NCBI GenBank assembly: GCA_963725085.1
Contig: CAVRXM010000002.1
Span: 59,737 to 123,736 of the forward strand
From: VRUE01 sp963725085
GTDB lineage: Bacteria; Actinomycetota; Thermoleophilia; Solirubrobacterales; 70-9
Reading direction: 5' to 3'
Length of the DNA: 64,000 bases
The notes beneath the pieces are model-generated. The model was not told where the DNA came from. It did not search any database and was given only the letters and a program-made list of their open reading frames with translations. Each line of letters opens with the position of its first letter. Positions within the stretch are counted from its first letter, which is position 1. This document shows, piece by piece, positions 42,205 to 50,916 of the stretch. Made by a program: the position numbers and the translations under genes.

Positions 42205-43431
42205 TCAGCCTGAGTTGCGCACGAGCCGGACCTTGGTCGAGACCCGGGCGGTGGTGCCGGCAGTCGGGGTGTAGGCGATCTTCACCCCGACCTTCGTTTG
42301 GCCCTTGCCACGAAGACTTTTCGCGGCCCTACCCTTGGCGACGATCGGAATCTTGAGGTTGGCGCGGCCCCCGGCGACCTTGGCCTGCCGCCTCACTCCC
42401 TTGCCGCTCAGGGTCAGCGAGCCGGCCGCGCCGGCTCGGACGGTGAGGATCGCGCTCCCGTTCTTCTCGTTGCGCTTCGCCTTGCCGATGATCCCGAACT
42501 GGGCGAAGTTGGCGCCGACCCTCCTCTGGGCGCTCATCGTCAAGGCGCAGGCAGGTCCCGTGCAGTCGCCGGAATAGCCGGAGAATGCGTAGCCCCGGTA
42601 GGGGGTTGCGGTCAGGCCCACCGGCGCGCCCGGGGCGAACCGGAGCACACAGCCGGACCCGGCGCATCCGGCACCGCCGACGCTCACCGAGCCTCCGCTC
42701 GGAGGGAGGTTTTCGACGGTCAGACCCTGGCGCCCCATCGCGCGGACGGCGTTCACCGCGATCCGGGCGAAGTCGCCGCTCCAGTTGTTCGCCTCGTTCG
42801 TCCCGACGTAGGCGCTGACCGAGACGACGCGGCCCTTGGTCGCGATCAGGTTGCGCCCGTCGGACCATTTGGCGACGAGGCCGGCGCCGGGGGCCAGTTC
42901 GGGGGTGGTGTTGTTCATCGAGGCGAGTTCCGTTACCCCCCGCATCAGCGGGCTCGAGGCGTCGAAGGAACCGAGCGTCGCGAAGCTATTCGTCGCCGGT
43001 CCGGGGAGCAGGGGCTCATAGCCGCTGGTCGCGAACCGTCCCCGCGGGCCGTTCGGCCCGTCCGGCCCGGTGCTCCAGGTGTCGTAGGCGTACTGGACGA
43101 CGACCCCGCCGCCGTCGACGAAGTCGGCGAGGGCGTTCCCGTAGGAGATCGGGTCCTGGTACTCCATGTTGCTCATGCTGACGACGAGGTCGTAGTTGGC
43201 GAGCAGCGCCGAGGTCGGCGTCCCGTCGCAGCCCGCGAAAACGTCGACCCAGGCGACGTCGGGAAAGGCTGCGAGCCGGCCCTGAAATACCGTCGGCGTT
43301 TCACAGGCGGCGTGGACGATCAGCGTCCGGTACCCGCCCGGAGCAGCGGAGGCTCGGGCGGGCGCGACCCAGGAGACCAGCATCGCGGCCGCCAGACAGA
43401 CACAGAGAAGTCTGATCGAGGGCTTCTCCAT
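42205..43431 (-). CDS. secreted protein with shared Lys-rich C-terminal domain
   Basis: A 408-residue exported protein from ATG 43431, with signal peptide (LLCVCLAAAMLVSWVAPARA). The first 220 residues look like a class-I glutamine-amidotransferase-like (ThuA-type) fold: VDVFAGCDGTPTSALLANYDLVVSMSN, ALADFVDGGGVVVQYAYDTWS. A Cys-rich SxSGDCTG repeat region follows, and the tail (about 315-408: GSAILTVRAGAAGSLTLSGKGV) matches the C-terminus of the convergent gene 40742-42202. Confidence 0.72.
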   Translation of the reverse strand: MEKPSIRLLCVCLAAAMLVSWVAPARASAAPGGYRTLIVHAACETPTVFQGRLAAFPDVAWVDVFAGCDGTPTSALLANYDLVVSMSNMEYQDPISYGNALADFVDGGGVVVQYAYDTWSTGPDGPNGPRGRFATSGYEPLLPGPATNSFATLGSFDASSPLMRGVTELASMNNTTPELAPGAGLVAKWSDGRNLIATKGRVVSVSAYVGTNEANNWSGDFARIAVNAVRAMGRQGLTVENLPPSGGSVSVGGAGCAGSGCVLRFAPGAPVGLTATPYRGYAFSGYSGDCTGPACALTMSAQRRVGANFAQFGIIGKAKRNEKNGSAILTVRAGAAGSLTLSGKGVRRQAKVAGGRANLKIPIVAKGRAAKSLRGKGQTKVGVKIAYTPTAGTTARVSTKVRLVRNSG

Positions 43432-43495
43432 CGCGCCGGGGAGGATATGGCCCGCCCCCGCTGTTTGGAATAGGATCTTCGACCTCGGTGCCCCG

Positions 43496-44341
43496 ATGAA
43501 GAAGCTCTCCGTCTTGATCCTCGTCCTCGCGCTGCTCGCACTTGGCGCCGGCTGCGGCAGCTCCGAGAGCGACTCCACCGGCGCGACCGCGGCCAACTGC
43601 AAGCCGGGCGAACTCGCGACGAAGAAGGAAGGCAAGCTCACCGTCGCCACCGACAAGCCCGCCTACCCGCCCTACTTCGAAAACGATGAACCGGAAAACG
43701 GTGAAGGCTTCGAGAGCGCGGTCGCATACGCGATCGCCAAGAACCTCGGCTTCTCGAAATCGAACGTCGAGTGGTCGGTGGTGCCGTTCAACTCCTCCTA
43801 CGCGCCGGGCCCGAAAGACTTCGACTTCGACGTCAACGAGATCTCGATCACGTCGACGCGTGAAAAGGCCGTCGACTTCTCGGCCCCGTACTACACCGCG
43901 AACCAGGCAGTGGTCGCGCTGAAGGACTCCGAAGCGGCCGACGCGACGTCGCTCGAAGACCTGAAGTCGGCCAAGATCGGGGTCCAGATCGGCACCACGA
44001 GCCTCGAAGGCGTCGAAGAAAAGATCGAACCCGACGAACAGCCGCAGGTCTTCAACAGCTCCAACGACGTCGTCACCGCGCTCAAGAACGAACAGATCGA
44101 CGCCGTCGTCGTCGACCTGCCGACGGCGCTCTACCTGACTGCGGTCCAGGTCCCGAACGCGAAGGTGGTCGGCCAGTTCAGCGTTCCCGGCGGCGACCAG
44201 TGGGGCGCCCTGCTCGAAAAGGGCTCCGAACTGACCCCCTGCGTCTCGCAGGCGATCGAAGAGCTCGAAGAATCGGGCGAACTCGAAGAAATCACCCAGC
44301 GCTGGATGAGCAAGGCCGCCGGCGCCCCCGAACTCAGCTGA
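43496..44341 (+). CDS. amino-acid ABC transporter substrate-binding lipoprotein
   Basis: A 281-residue lipoprotein. The signal ends in the lipobox LGAGC. The solute-binding domain shows KLTVATDKPAYPPYFEND, EGFESAVAYAIAKNLG, SITSTREKAVDFSAPYY, KIGVQIGTTSLEGVE and a C-terminal ITQRWM helix, as in polar amino-acid binding proteins (SBP family 3). It heads the transporter operon with the permease (44378) and ATPase (45212). Glu is encoded almost wholly by GAA, unlike the downstream genes. Confidence 0.9.
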   Translation: MKKLSVLILVLALLALGAGCGSSESDSTGATAANCKPGELATKKEGKLTVATDKPAYPPYFENDEPENGEGFESAVAYAIAKNLGFSKSNVEWSVVPFNSSYAPGPKDFDFDVNEISITSTREKAVDFSAPYYTANQAVVALKDSEAADATSLEDLKSAKIGVQIGTTSLEGVEEKIEPDEQPQVFNSSNDVVTALKNEQIDAVVVDLPTALYLTAVQVPNAKVVGQFSVPGGDQWGALLEKGSELTPCVSQAIEELEESGELEEITQRWMSKAAGAPELS

Positions 44342-44377
44342 GTTCGCCGTCCCCGGCCGGGGTCAGAATGGCGGCGG

Positions 44378-45215
44378 TTGACCGAGACTGCCGTCATCAG
44401 CGACCGCCGCCTCGCGAGGCAGGCTGCCAAACGCCGCAAGCAGAGACGGGGCCAGGCGATCGCCGTCGCCTCCAGCGTCGTCGTCCTCGGCGGCCTCGCG
44501 GCCTGGGTCCTGACCAGCCCCGGCTGGCCGACCGTGCGGGAGACGTTCTTCTCCTGGTCGGTCTTCAAGGAATCGTTCCCGGAAGTCCTCGAAGGGTTCT
44601 GGCTCGACGTGAGGGTCTTCGTCATCGTCGAGATCGCGGTCCTCGCCGTCGGCCTCGTGATCGCCCTGGTGCGGACGAGCGCCGGGCCGGCGCTGTTCCC
44701 GATCCGACTCCTGGCGACGATCTACGTCGACCTGCATCCGAGGGGTTCCGACCCTCCTCCTCGTCTACCTGATCGGGTTCGGGGTCCCGGCGCTGCGGCT
44801 GACCGGACTGCCGACCGAACCCGTCGTCCTCGGCGGGATCGCGCTCGGCCTCTCCTACAGCGCCTACGTCGCCGAGGTCTACCGGGCGGGAATCGGGTCG
44901 ATCCACCGCGGCCAGCGCGACGCGGCGCGGGCCGTCGGGCTGACCGAGGCGCAGACGCTGCGCCACGTGATCCTGCCGCAGGCGGTCCGGCGGGTCGCGC
45001 CGCCGCTTCTCAACGATTTCCTCGCCCTCCAGAAGGACGTCGTCCTGATCTCGATTCTCGGCCCCCAGGAGGCGTTCCGGATCGCCCAGATCATCCAGGG
45101 TGAGACCTTCAACTACACGCCGCTGATCGCGGCGGCGCTCCTCTTCCTGGTGATCACGGTGCCGCTCGCCCGTCTCGTCGACCGGCTCGGCGGCCAGGCC
45201 GGGGGGGTGCGATGA
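44378..45215 (+). CDS. amino-acid ABC transporter permease (frameshifted)
   Basis: HisM-type inner-membrane permease, TTG start. The N-terminal basic region and helices AIAVASSVVVLGGLAAWVL and VRVFVIVEIAVLAVGLVIAL read in one frame. At about 44733 an extra base shifts the frame, after which the conserved RGVPTLLLVYLIGFG and the EAA loop DAARAVGLTEAQTLRHVILPQAVR continue. The complete permease is about 278 residues across the shift. Its stop overlaps the ATPase start by 4 bases (ATGA). Confidence 0.8.
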
Positions 45216-45974
45216 GCGCGCGCGGCGGGGGAGCCGGTCCTCGAGGTCCGCGAGGTGACGAAGGCGTTCGGCGATCGCGAGGTCCTGCGCGGGGTCGATC
45301 TCACGGTCAGCGAGCACGAGGCGGTTGCCCTGATCGGCGCCTCGGGATCCGGCAAGTCGACGCTGCTGCGGTGCATCGACCTGCTCGAGGAGATCGACGA
45401 CGGCGACGTCTTCCTCGACGGCGAGGTGATCACCGACCCCGCGGTCGAGCCGGTCGCGGTTCGCCGCAGGCTCGGGCTCGTCTTCCAGGCCTTCAACCTC
45501 TTCCCGCACCTGACCGTGCTCGAGAACGTCGTCCTCGGCGAGATGCGCGCCCAGGGCGCATCCCGGCGCGAGGCCGAGGAGCACGGCCGGGAGCTGCTCG
45601 GCCGGTTCGGGCTCGAGGGCCGCGAGGGCGACCGCCCCGACGACCTCTCCGGCGGCCAGCAGCAGCGGGTGGCGATCGCCCGCGCCTTCGCCGGCCGGCC
45701 CCGTGCCCTTCTCCTCGACGAGGTGACGAGCGCGCTCGACCCGGAGCTGGTCGGCGAGGTCCTGCACGCGGTCCGCGACCTCAAGGCGGCGGGGATGACG
45801 ATGATCATCGCCACCCACGAGATGGGCTTCGCGCGCGAGGTCGCCGACGAAGTCGCCTTCCTCCACGACGGCCGGATCGTCGAGTCGGGGCCGCCGGACC
45901 GGGTCCTCACCCGGCCCGAGCGCGAGGAGACGAGGCGGTTTCTCGCCCGTCTGCTCGAGGGCGGCCGGATCTGA
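45212..45974 (+). CDS. amino-acid ABC transporter ATP-binding protein (one-base shift near start)
   Basis: GlnQ/HisP-type ATPase. Motifs: Walker A LIGASGSGKSTLL, Q-loop VFQAFNLFPHLTVLENV, signature LSGGQQQRVAIARAF, Walker B ALLLDEVTSALD, H-loop ATHEMGFA. ATG 45212 overlaps the permease stop, but the reading frame from it fails in a run of five G at 45227-45231. With four G the protein reads MSARGGEPVLEVREVTKAF, so one extra G is likely. Without correction the first in-frame start is 45255. Confidence 0.85.
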
Positions 45975-45998
45975 GCCGCGGTTCCCTATCTTGGACGG

Positions 45999-46486
45999 AT
46001 CCCCAGCAAGCCAAAGGTCAGCGCCGGAATCCTTCTCTACCGGGTCGGAGAGGGACCCGAAGTGCTGCTGGTCCATCCCGGCGGCCCGTTCTGGGCGCAG
46101 CGCGACGACGGTGCATGGTCGATCCCGAAGGGTGGCTCCGAGGACGGCGAGGAGGACCTGCGCCATAGCGCCCTGCGTGAGCTGAGCGAGGAGCTCGGGC
46201 CCGCGCCCGAGATCGAGCTCGAGGCGATGGTCGAGCTGGGCACGGTCCGGCAGAAGGGCGGAAAGGTCGTCCACGCCTGGGCGGCGCAGGGCGAGTTCGA
46301 CCCGGGGATCTCGACAGCAACACCTTTCGGATGGAGTGGCCGCCGCGTTCGGGTAACGAGCGCGAGTTCCCTGAGGTCGACAGGGCCGAGTGGTTCGACC
46401 CCGACGCGGCGCGGGGAAAGCTGATCGAGGCGCAGGCCGCGTTCGTCGACCGCCTCCTCGAGCACCTGGGATACTCGACACGATGA
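45999..46486 (+). CDS. Nudix hydrolase (frameshifted)
   Basis: Nudix box GGSEDGEEDLRHSALRELSEELG is complete, with REXXEE catalytic residues, preceded by SAGILLYRVGEGPEVLLVHPGGPFWA. The family usually starts MPKxSAG; here ATC at 45999 replaces ATG, and the first normal start is GTG 46062. A missing G in GGGG (46304-46307) shifts the frame; reading on restores NTFRMEWPPRSGNEREFPEVDRAEWFD to a TGA at 46484-46486. That TGA overlaps the next ATG. It hydrolyses a nucleoside-diphosphate derivative. Confidence 0.72.
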
Positions 46487-47535
46487 GCAGTGAGAACGGC
46501 TCCCGCGACGAGGGCCCGGCGGGCACGCCGCAGCCGCTCTCGGTTCGGCTCCTCGGAGCCGGGGTGCGGGGGGCGCGCAGCGTCGGCAAAGCGACCGGAG
46601 TCGATCGAGCGGTCCAGGCCGCGGCCGAGGAGGCGATGGTCGCCGCGGTCGAGAGCGAGGCGGTCGAACGGGCGATAGCCAGGGTCCTGCAGGGGCCCGT
46701 CGTCGAGGAGGCGGTTAACGGCGCGCTCGAGAGCGACGCCGTCAAGCGGGCCCTGATCGAGGCGCTCGACAGCGAGCTCGTCGACGAGGTCTGGCTGCGC
46801 CTGCTCGCCAGCGACGAGACCCAGCGCCTGGTCGAGCGGATCGCCGAGGCGCCGGAGATCAGGGCCGCGATCAGCGCCCAGAGCGTCGGCTTCATCGAGG
46901 ACATCGGCCACACGGTCGGCGACGCGACCCACCGCATCGACGACGGCCTCGAGCGGATCGTGCGGCGGGTCCTGCGCCGGCCTCAGCGCTCGGTGCCGAC
47001 CCAGCGCGCGGGCGCGGTGACCAGGGCGCTGGCGCTCGGCCTCGACGTCCTGCTGGTCAACCTCGCCTTCTCGGGCCTGGCCGCGATCACCGCCCTTGTC
47101 GTCTCCGCTTTCACGGGCGGGAATAGCGGCTCGAATGTTGCGCTGGTGTTCGGGACCACCGCATGGCTGGTGCTCAATGGCCTCTACCTGGTCGGCTTCT
47201 GGTCGCTCGCCGGCCAGACCCTCGGCATGCGCTTTCTCGGGATCAGGCTCGCGGTCGAGGGCCAGGGGCTCCCCGTGAGGAGATCGATCCGCCGGCTGAT
47301 CGGCCTCGGCCTCGGCTTTCTCACGCTCGGTATCGGCTTCCTCGGGATCCTCTTCGACGAGCGCCGGCGCGGCTGGCAGGACCGGATGGCGGGCGTCGAC
47401 GTCCTCTACGAGCAGCGCGAGCAGGCGCCGTGGTCGCGCCTCGAGGTCACCGACCCGGATTCGGTCGCGGCCCCGGACGCGACGAAGGCCCCGGATCCCC
47501 GGGGCCTTCGTCCAAAGCAGGTCGCCGGTTCCTAG
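46483..47535 (+). CDS. RDD-family membrane protein
   Basis: A 350-residue protein. The first 165 residues are soluble and helical, with repeated short Ala/Val/Glu units (VESEAVERAIARVLQGPVVEEAVNGALESDAVKRAL). Then come three membrane helices and the RDD core (RALALGLDVLLVNLAF; FWSLAGQTLGMRFLGIRL; DERRRGWQDRMAGVDVLYE). Transport or membrane sensing is usual for RDD proteins. The ATG overlaps the Nudix stop (ATGA). A 14-bp hairpin lies within the final codons, so the natural stop may be earlier. Confidence 0.8.
   Translation: MSSENGSRDEGPAGTPQPLSVRLLGAGVRGARSVGKATGVDRAVQAAAEEAMVAAVESEAVERAIARVLQGPVVEEAVNGALESDAVKRALIEALDSELVDEVWLRLLASDETQRLVERIAEAPEIRAAISAQSVGFIEDIGHTVGDATHRIDDGLERIVRRVLRRPQRSVPTQRAGAVTRALALGLDVLLVNLAFSGLAAITALVVSAFTGGNSGSNVALVFGTTAWLVLNGLYLVGFWSLAGQTLGMRFLGIRLAVEGQGLPVRRSIRRLIGLGLGFLTLGIGFLGILFDERRRGWQDRMAGVDVLYEQREQAPWSRLEVTDPDSVAAPDATKAPDPRGLRPKQVAGS
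47481..47512. terminator. strong 14-bp hairpin inside the RDD gene 3' end
   Basis: GACGAAGGCCCCGG (47481-47494) and CCGGGGCCTTCGTC (47499-47512) pair perfectly across a 4-base loop. This is a typical bidirectional terminator stem between convergent genes, but here it sits about 20 bases inside the annotated coding end. Confidence 0.6.
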
Positions 47536-47537
47536 GG

Positions 47538-47927
47538 TCAGCCGTTGGGCGAGCCTTCGGGCCCCTCGGCGAGCTTGTAGATGATGATGATCCCGAGGGC
47601 GAAGATCGCCAGCGACCAGAACGGGTAGGCCGGGATCGACAGCAGCGCCCCGATCGAGTTCAGCGAGGCGACGAAGATCCCGAACCAGCGGCCGAACTCG
47701 CCGCCCGAGAAGAGCGAGAAGGCGGCGACGAGCTCGAGCACGCCGATGATCAGGAGGATCCAGCCCCAGGTGTGGAGCCCGCTGAGGATGTAGGTCGCGT
47801 TTTCGGTGAAGAACTTGGAGTCGCCGATCGCGGCGATGCCGTAGATGATGTTCAGCACGCCGGCGACCAGCAGCAGCACGCCGGCGAAGACCCACCAGCC
47901 GCTGATCAGACCAGTGTCATCGTTCAT
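47538..47927 (-). CDS. DUF7144-type small membrane protein
   Basis: A 129-residue protein with four hydrophobic helices (WWVFAGVLLLVAGVLNIIYGIAAI, WGWILLIIGVLELVAAFSLF, WFGIFVASLNSIGALLSI, FWSLAIFALGIIIIYKL). The pattern WxxFAGxxxxxxGxxxxxxGI is the hallmark of this actinobacterial family. Role unknown, perhaps stress or envelope related. Convergent with the RDD gene. Confidence 0.8.
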   Translation of the reverse strand: MNDDTGLISGWWVFAGVLLLVAGVLNIIYGIAAIGDSKFFTENATYILSGLHTWGWILLIIGVLELVAAFSLFSGGEFGRWFGIFVASLNSIGALLSIPAYPFWSLAIFALGIIIIYKLAEGPEGSPNG

Positions 47928-48071
47928 GTGAGTAACCCTTTCGTGAGCAATATGGCGGGACTTTGACGATTGGTAGCCGCCCCTTCGCGACCAGACATGC
48001 ATTTCCTTCCAATCGCAGCCCAATCGACCATTTAGCGAACCTTTTCTCGGTTTTGGCAGTATTCCCCGGCG

Positions 48072-48947
48072 ATGGGGGTAGCGATGGGTAACGCCATGGG
48101 GTCGTCGATCGGGCGGGCGGTGTCGGCGGTGCTGCTGACGGGCGCGCTGGCGCTGGTGCTTCCCGCGGCCGCCTCCGCGACCCGAGTGATCGAAGTGGGG
48201 GGCAAATCGCTGCGCGGCGCCCTCGCCCCGGTCAGCGTCCCCGGCCGGGCGCCGCGACGCGCCCGGGGAGCCTCGGCCTCGAGCCTGCGGGTTCTCGAAG
48301 GGAGCGAGGTCGGCACCAGGACGAACGGGAAAATCCTCGGCGTCGACCCGAAGGAGGGCGACTACACCTGCTCCGGCACCGCGGTCAACACGCCGAGCAA
48401 ATCGATCGTCCTCACGGCCGGCCACTGCGTCGTGCTCGAAGGGGTCACCGCGAGCCGGATCTCGTTCGTGCCCGCCTATGACCACGGCGTCAGGCCCTTC
48501 GGCAACTTCAGCGTCTCCACGGTCTTCGTGATGCCGCAGTGGCGCCACGGCGAAAACCCGGACTTCGACGTCGCTGCCCTGAAGGTCGAACCGAACCACC
48601 TCGGCGACCTCACCGACGTCGTCGGGGCGCGGGGATTCGCGTCCCAGCGCTCGCGCTCGGCCGATTTCGACATCTACGGCTACCCGGCGGCCGCCCTGAA
48701 AGGGGAAGAAATGCGCAGCTGCCGCGCCCATGGGCTCGGCAGCGACCCGCTCACCTTCCCGTTCCTCGGGCCGCCGACGATCCCGGGGGCCTGTGACATG
48801 GCCGCCGGCTCGAGCGGCGGCGCCTGGCTGTTGGAAGGCGACTACGTCGACGGGGTGACGAGCTACGGCTATGCGAACCGGCCCGACCTGCTCTACTCGC
48901 CCTACTTCGGCTCGTTGATCGGCGCCTTCCTCAAAGCGCTCCCCTAG
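48072..48947 (+). CDS. secreted trypsin-like serine protease
   Basis: A 291-residue exported protein with a signal peptide (about residues 10-37). The trypsin-like triad is visible: His in VLTAGHCV, Asp in NPDFDVAALKV and Ser in DMAAGSSGGAWL. Cys pairs near TCSGTAV/GHC and SCRAHG/GACDM fit disulfides. It is probably an extracellular protease, or a degenerate one acting on surface proteins. Confidence 0.85.
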   Translation: MGVAMGNAMGSSIGRAVSAVLLTGALALVLPAAASATRVIEVGGKSLRGALAPVSVPGRAPRRARGASASSLRVLEGSEVGTRTNGKILGVDPKEGDYTCSGTAVNTPSKSIVLTAGHCVVLEGVTASRISFVPAYDHGVRPFGNFSVSTVFVMPQWRHGENPDFDVAALKVEPNHLGDLTDVVGARGFASQRSRSADFDIYGYPAAALKGEEMRSCRAHGLGSDPLTFPFLGPPTIPGACDMAAGSSGGAWLLEGDYVDGVTSYGYANRPDLLYSPYFGSLIGAFLKALP

Positions 48948-49141
48948 CGGCCCGGTCGTCGCAGCGACTCGCCGAGGATCAGACGCGCTCGGTAGTAGAG
49001 CGCCTCGTCGACCGGCTCCGAACCGGGGCGGCGGTCGGTGCGGCTGGCGCGGTTTTGTGCCGTCCCCGCCGGGAACTCATCTCGGACCAGGCCGGTGAGC
49101 CGCCCCCGCGAGGTGAAGGTGGTTCCGTCCTTCGAGCTCAT
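48944..49141 (-). CDS. small hypothetical protein
   Basis: A 65-residue basic/acidic mixed protein. AAGGAG lies 9 bases before ATG 49141 on the minus strand, which supports translation. No membrane helix or known motif. Its stop overlaps the protease stop by 4 bases (convergent). It is divergent from the PhoD-like gene and shares its upstream region. Confidence 0.45.
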   Translation of the reverse strand: MSSKDGTTFTSRGRLTGLVRDEFPAGTAQNRASRTDRRPGSEPVDEALYYRARLILGESLRRPGR

Positions 49142-49170
49142 GCCTCTGCTCCTTTTCATCTTTGTTTACA

Positions 49171-49190
49171 AACTAAGTCAAGAATATACT
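49171..49190 (+). promoter_or_regulatory. AACTAAGTCAAGAA motif and TATACT box
   Basis: AACTAAGTCAAGAA (49171-49184) abuts TATACT (49185-49190), 25 bases before the PhoD-like start. The same sequence with a 4-base GTCA insertion lies upstream of the sulfate-binding protein gene on the minus strand (from 54713). A shared regulator is suspected. Confidence 0.5.
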
Positions 49191-49215
49191 CGATCAAACG
49201 GGTAACAGGGTCGGG

Positions 49216-50859
49216 ATGGCGGATCTGCTGCTCGGGCCACTGTTGCGCTACGTCTCTGAGAGCGAGGCCACGGTCTGGGTCGAGACCAGCGAACCCTGCG
49301 AGGTGCGGATCCTCGGAAGGCGCGAGCGAACGTTCTCCGTCGCCGGCCATCACTACGCGCTGGTCCAGATCGACGGGCTCGAGCCGGGCGGGTTCTACGA
49401 GTACGACGTCAGCCTCGACGGCCAGTGGCGCTGGCCGCCACGGGGAAGCGAGCTGCCGCCGAGCGTGATCCGCACGCTGAGCCCGGGCGAGCCGCTCGAC
49501 ATCTGCTTCGGCTCCTGCCGGGTCGCGTTCCCGCACGAGCCCCCCTACACGCTGAGCAAGGACGAGGACGAGGACGGGCACGAGCTCGACGCCCTTCACG
49601 TCCTCGCCGAGCAGATGGCCCGCGACGATCGCGACAATTGGCCGGAGCTGCTCTTCCTGCTCGGCGATCAGGTCTACGTCGACGAGGGCTCGCCCCGGAC
49701 GCGGGAGCGGATCCGGGCCCGCCGCGACACCTCCTCGCCCCCCGGTGAGGAGGTGACCGACTTCGAGGAGTACACCTGGCTCTACCGCGAGTCCTGGGAG
49801 GACCCGATGATCCGCTGGCTGTTCTCGACCGTCTCGCTCTCGATGGCCTGGGACGACCACGACATGAGCGATGACTGGAACATCTCGCGCTCCTGGCACG
49901 AGGAGATGGAACGCAAGGCGTGGTGGCACGAGCGCGCGGTCGGCGGGATCATGACCTACTGGATCTACCAGTTCATCGGCAATCTCTCGCCGCGGGATCT
50001 GGCCGAGAACGAGCTCTACTCGAAGGTGCGGGGAAACCCCGACGCGACCGGCGCCCTCCGCGAGTGGGCGCGGGAGATCGACACCACCGGGTCCGGGCAG
50101 CGCTGGAGCTTCCACCGCGACATCGGCGGCGTGCGGGCGCTCTTCGTCGACTCCCGCGCCGCCCGGGTCCTGACCGAGGATCGGCGCGCGATGTGCGACG
50201 AGGAGACCTGGGACTGGATCGTCGAGCACGCCGAGGGCGATTTCGATCACCTGCTGATCGGGACCACGGTCCCGTTCCTGCTCTCGCCCGCGTTCCACCA
50301 CCTCGAGGCCTGGAACGAGCGGCTCTGCGACGGCGCCTGGGGCGGCACGGTGGCGCGCCGGAGCGAGCGGCTGCGGCGGGCCGTCGACTTCGACCACTGG
50401 GCGGCCTTCCAGTACTCGTTCGGACGGCTGCGGGAGCTGATCGAGGAGGTCGGCTCGGGGCAAAGGGGGGAGGCGCCGGCCTCGATCGTCGTCCTCTCCG
50501 GCGACGTCCACCACGCCTACCTCAGCGAGGTCGCGTTCAGACCCGGCGCGGAGGTCAGCAGCAGGGTCTACCAGGCCGTCTGCTCGCCCTACCGCAATCC
50601 GCTCGACCGGAAAGAGCGGCGGGTCGTGCGGGCCGGATTCTCCCGCTGGCTGACCGCGATCACGCGTGGGCTGGCGCGCCTCGCGCGCGCACCCGACCCC
50701 GAGATCAGTTGGAACACCTCCGAGGGTCCCTACTTCGACAACCAGGTGGCGACGGTCAGGCTCGACGGCCGCGAGGCCTCGATGCGGCTCGACAAGACGG
50801 TCGCCGGCGAGGAGGACCAGAGCGCGCTGGAGAAGACGTTCGAGCGCCCGCTAACCTGA
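49216..50859 (+). CDS. PhoD-like phosphodiesterase/phosphatase
   Basis: A 547-residue protein. A short N-terminal beta domain (about 1-90) precedes the PhoD metallophosphatase core: DICFGSCR, LLFLLGDQVYVDEG, SMAWDDHDMSDDW, RALFVDSRAAR, IVVLSGDVHHAYLSEV. These Asp, Asn and His residues bind the metal pair (Ca/Fe in PhoD). No Tat signal is visible, so it may be cytoplasmic, as are many PhoD-like homologues. It may release phosphate from phosphodiesters. Confidence 0.88.
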   Translation: MADLLLGPLLRYVSESEATVWVETSEPCEVRILGRRERTFSVAGHHYALVQIDGLEPGGFYEYDVSLDGQWRWPPRGSELPPSVIRTLSPGEPLDICFGSCRVAFPHEPPYTLSKDEDEDGHELDALHVLAEQMARDDRDNWPELLFLLGDQVYVDEGSPRTRERIRARRDTSSPPGEEVTDFEEYTWLYRESWEDPMIRWLFSTVSLSMAWDDHDMSDDWNISRSWHEEMERKAWWHERAVGGIMTYWIYQFIGNLSPRDLAENELYSKVRGNPDATGALREWAREIDTTGSGQRWSFHRDIGGVRALFVDSRAARVLTEDRRAMCDEETWDWIVEHAEGDFDHLLIGTTVPFLLSPAFHHLEAWNERLCDGAWGGTVARRSERLRRAVDFDHWAAFQYSFGRLRELIEEVGSGQRGEAPASIVVLSGDVHHAYLSEVAFRPGAEVSSRVYQAVCSPYRNPLDRKERRVVRAGFSRWLTAITRGLARLARAPDPEISWNTSEGPYFDNQVATVRLDGREASMRLDKTVAGEEDQSALEKTFERPLT

Positions 50860-50867
50860 CGGGCGAG

Positions 50868-50909
50868 ATGGGGCGGGGCGCCACCCGGCAAGAAGGCGCC
50901 CCACCCCGT
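50868..50909. terminator. bidirectional terminator between convergent genes
   Basis: GGGGCGGGGCGCC (50870-50882) pairs with GGCGCCCCACCCC (50895-50907) with one mismatch across a 12-base loop. It lies exactly between the PhoD-like gene end and the CysA gene end. Confidence 0.7.
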
Positions 50910-50916
50910 CGCCGCT

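Noticed and set aside
45212..46168. Plus-strand frame starting at the ATPase ATG but continuing 318 codons in another frame
   Set aside because: Beyond the five-G run it is an out-of-frame shadow of the ABC ATPase.
46018..47895. Minus-strand frame of 625 codons over Nudix and RDD genes
   Set aside because: Composition is Arg/Pro-rich with no domain, and the plus strand carries recognisable Nudix and RDD motifs.
47538..48731. Long minus-strand frame of 397 codons over the trypsin gene
   Set aside because: Only the last 129 codons (DUF7144 protein) look like protein; the rest is the shadow of the protease gene.
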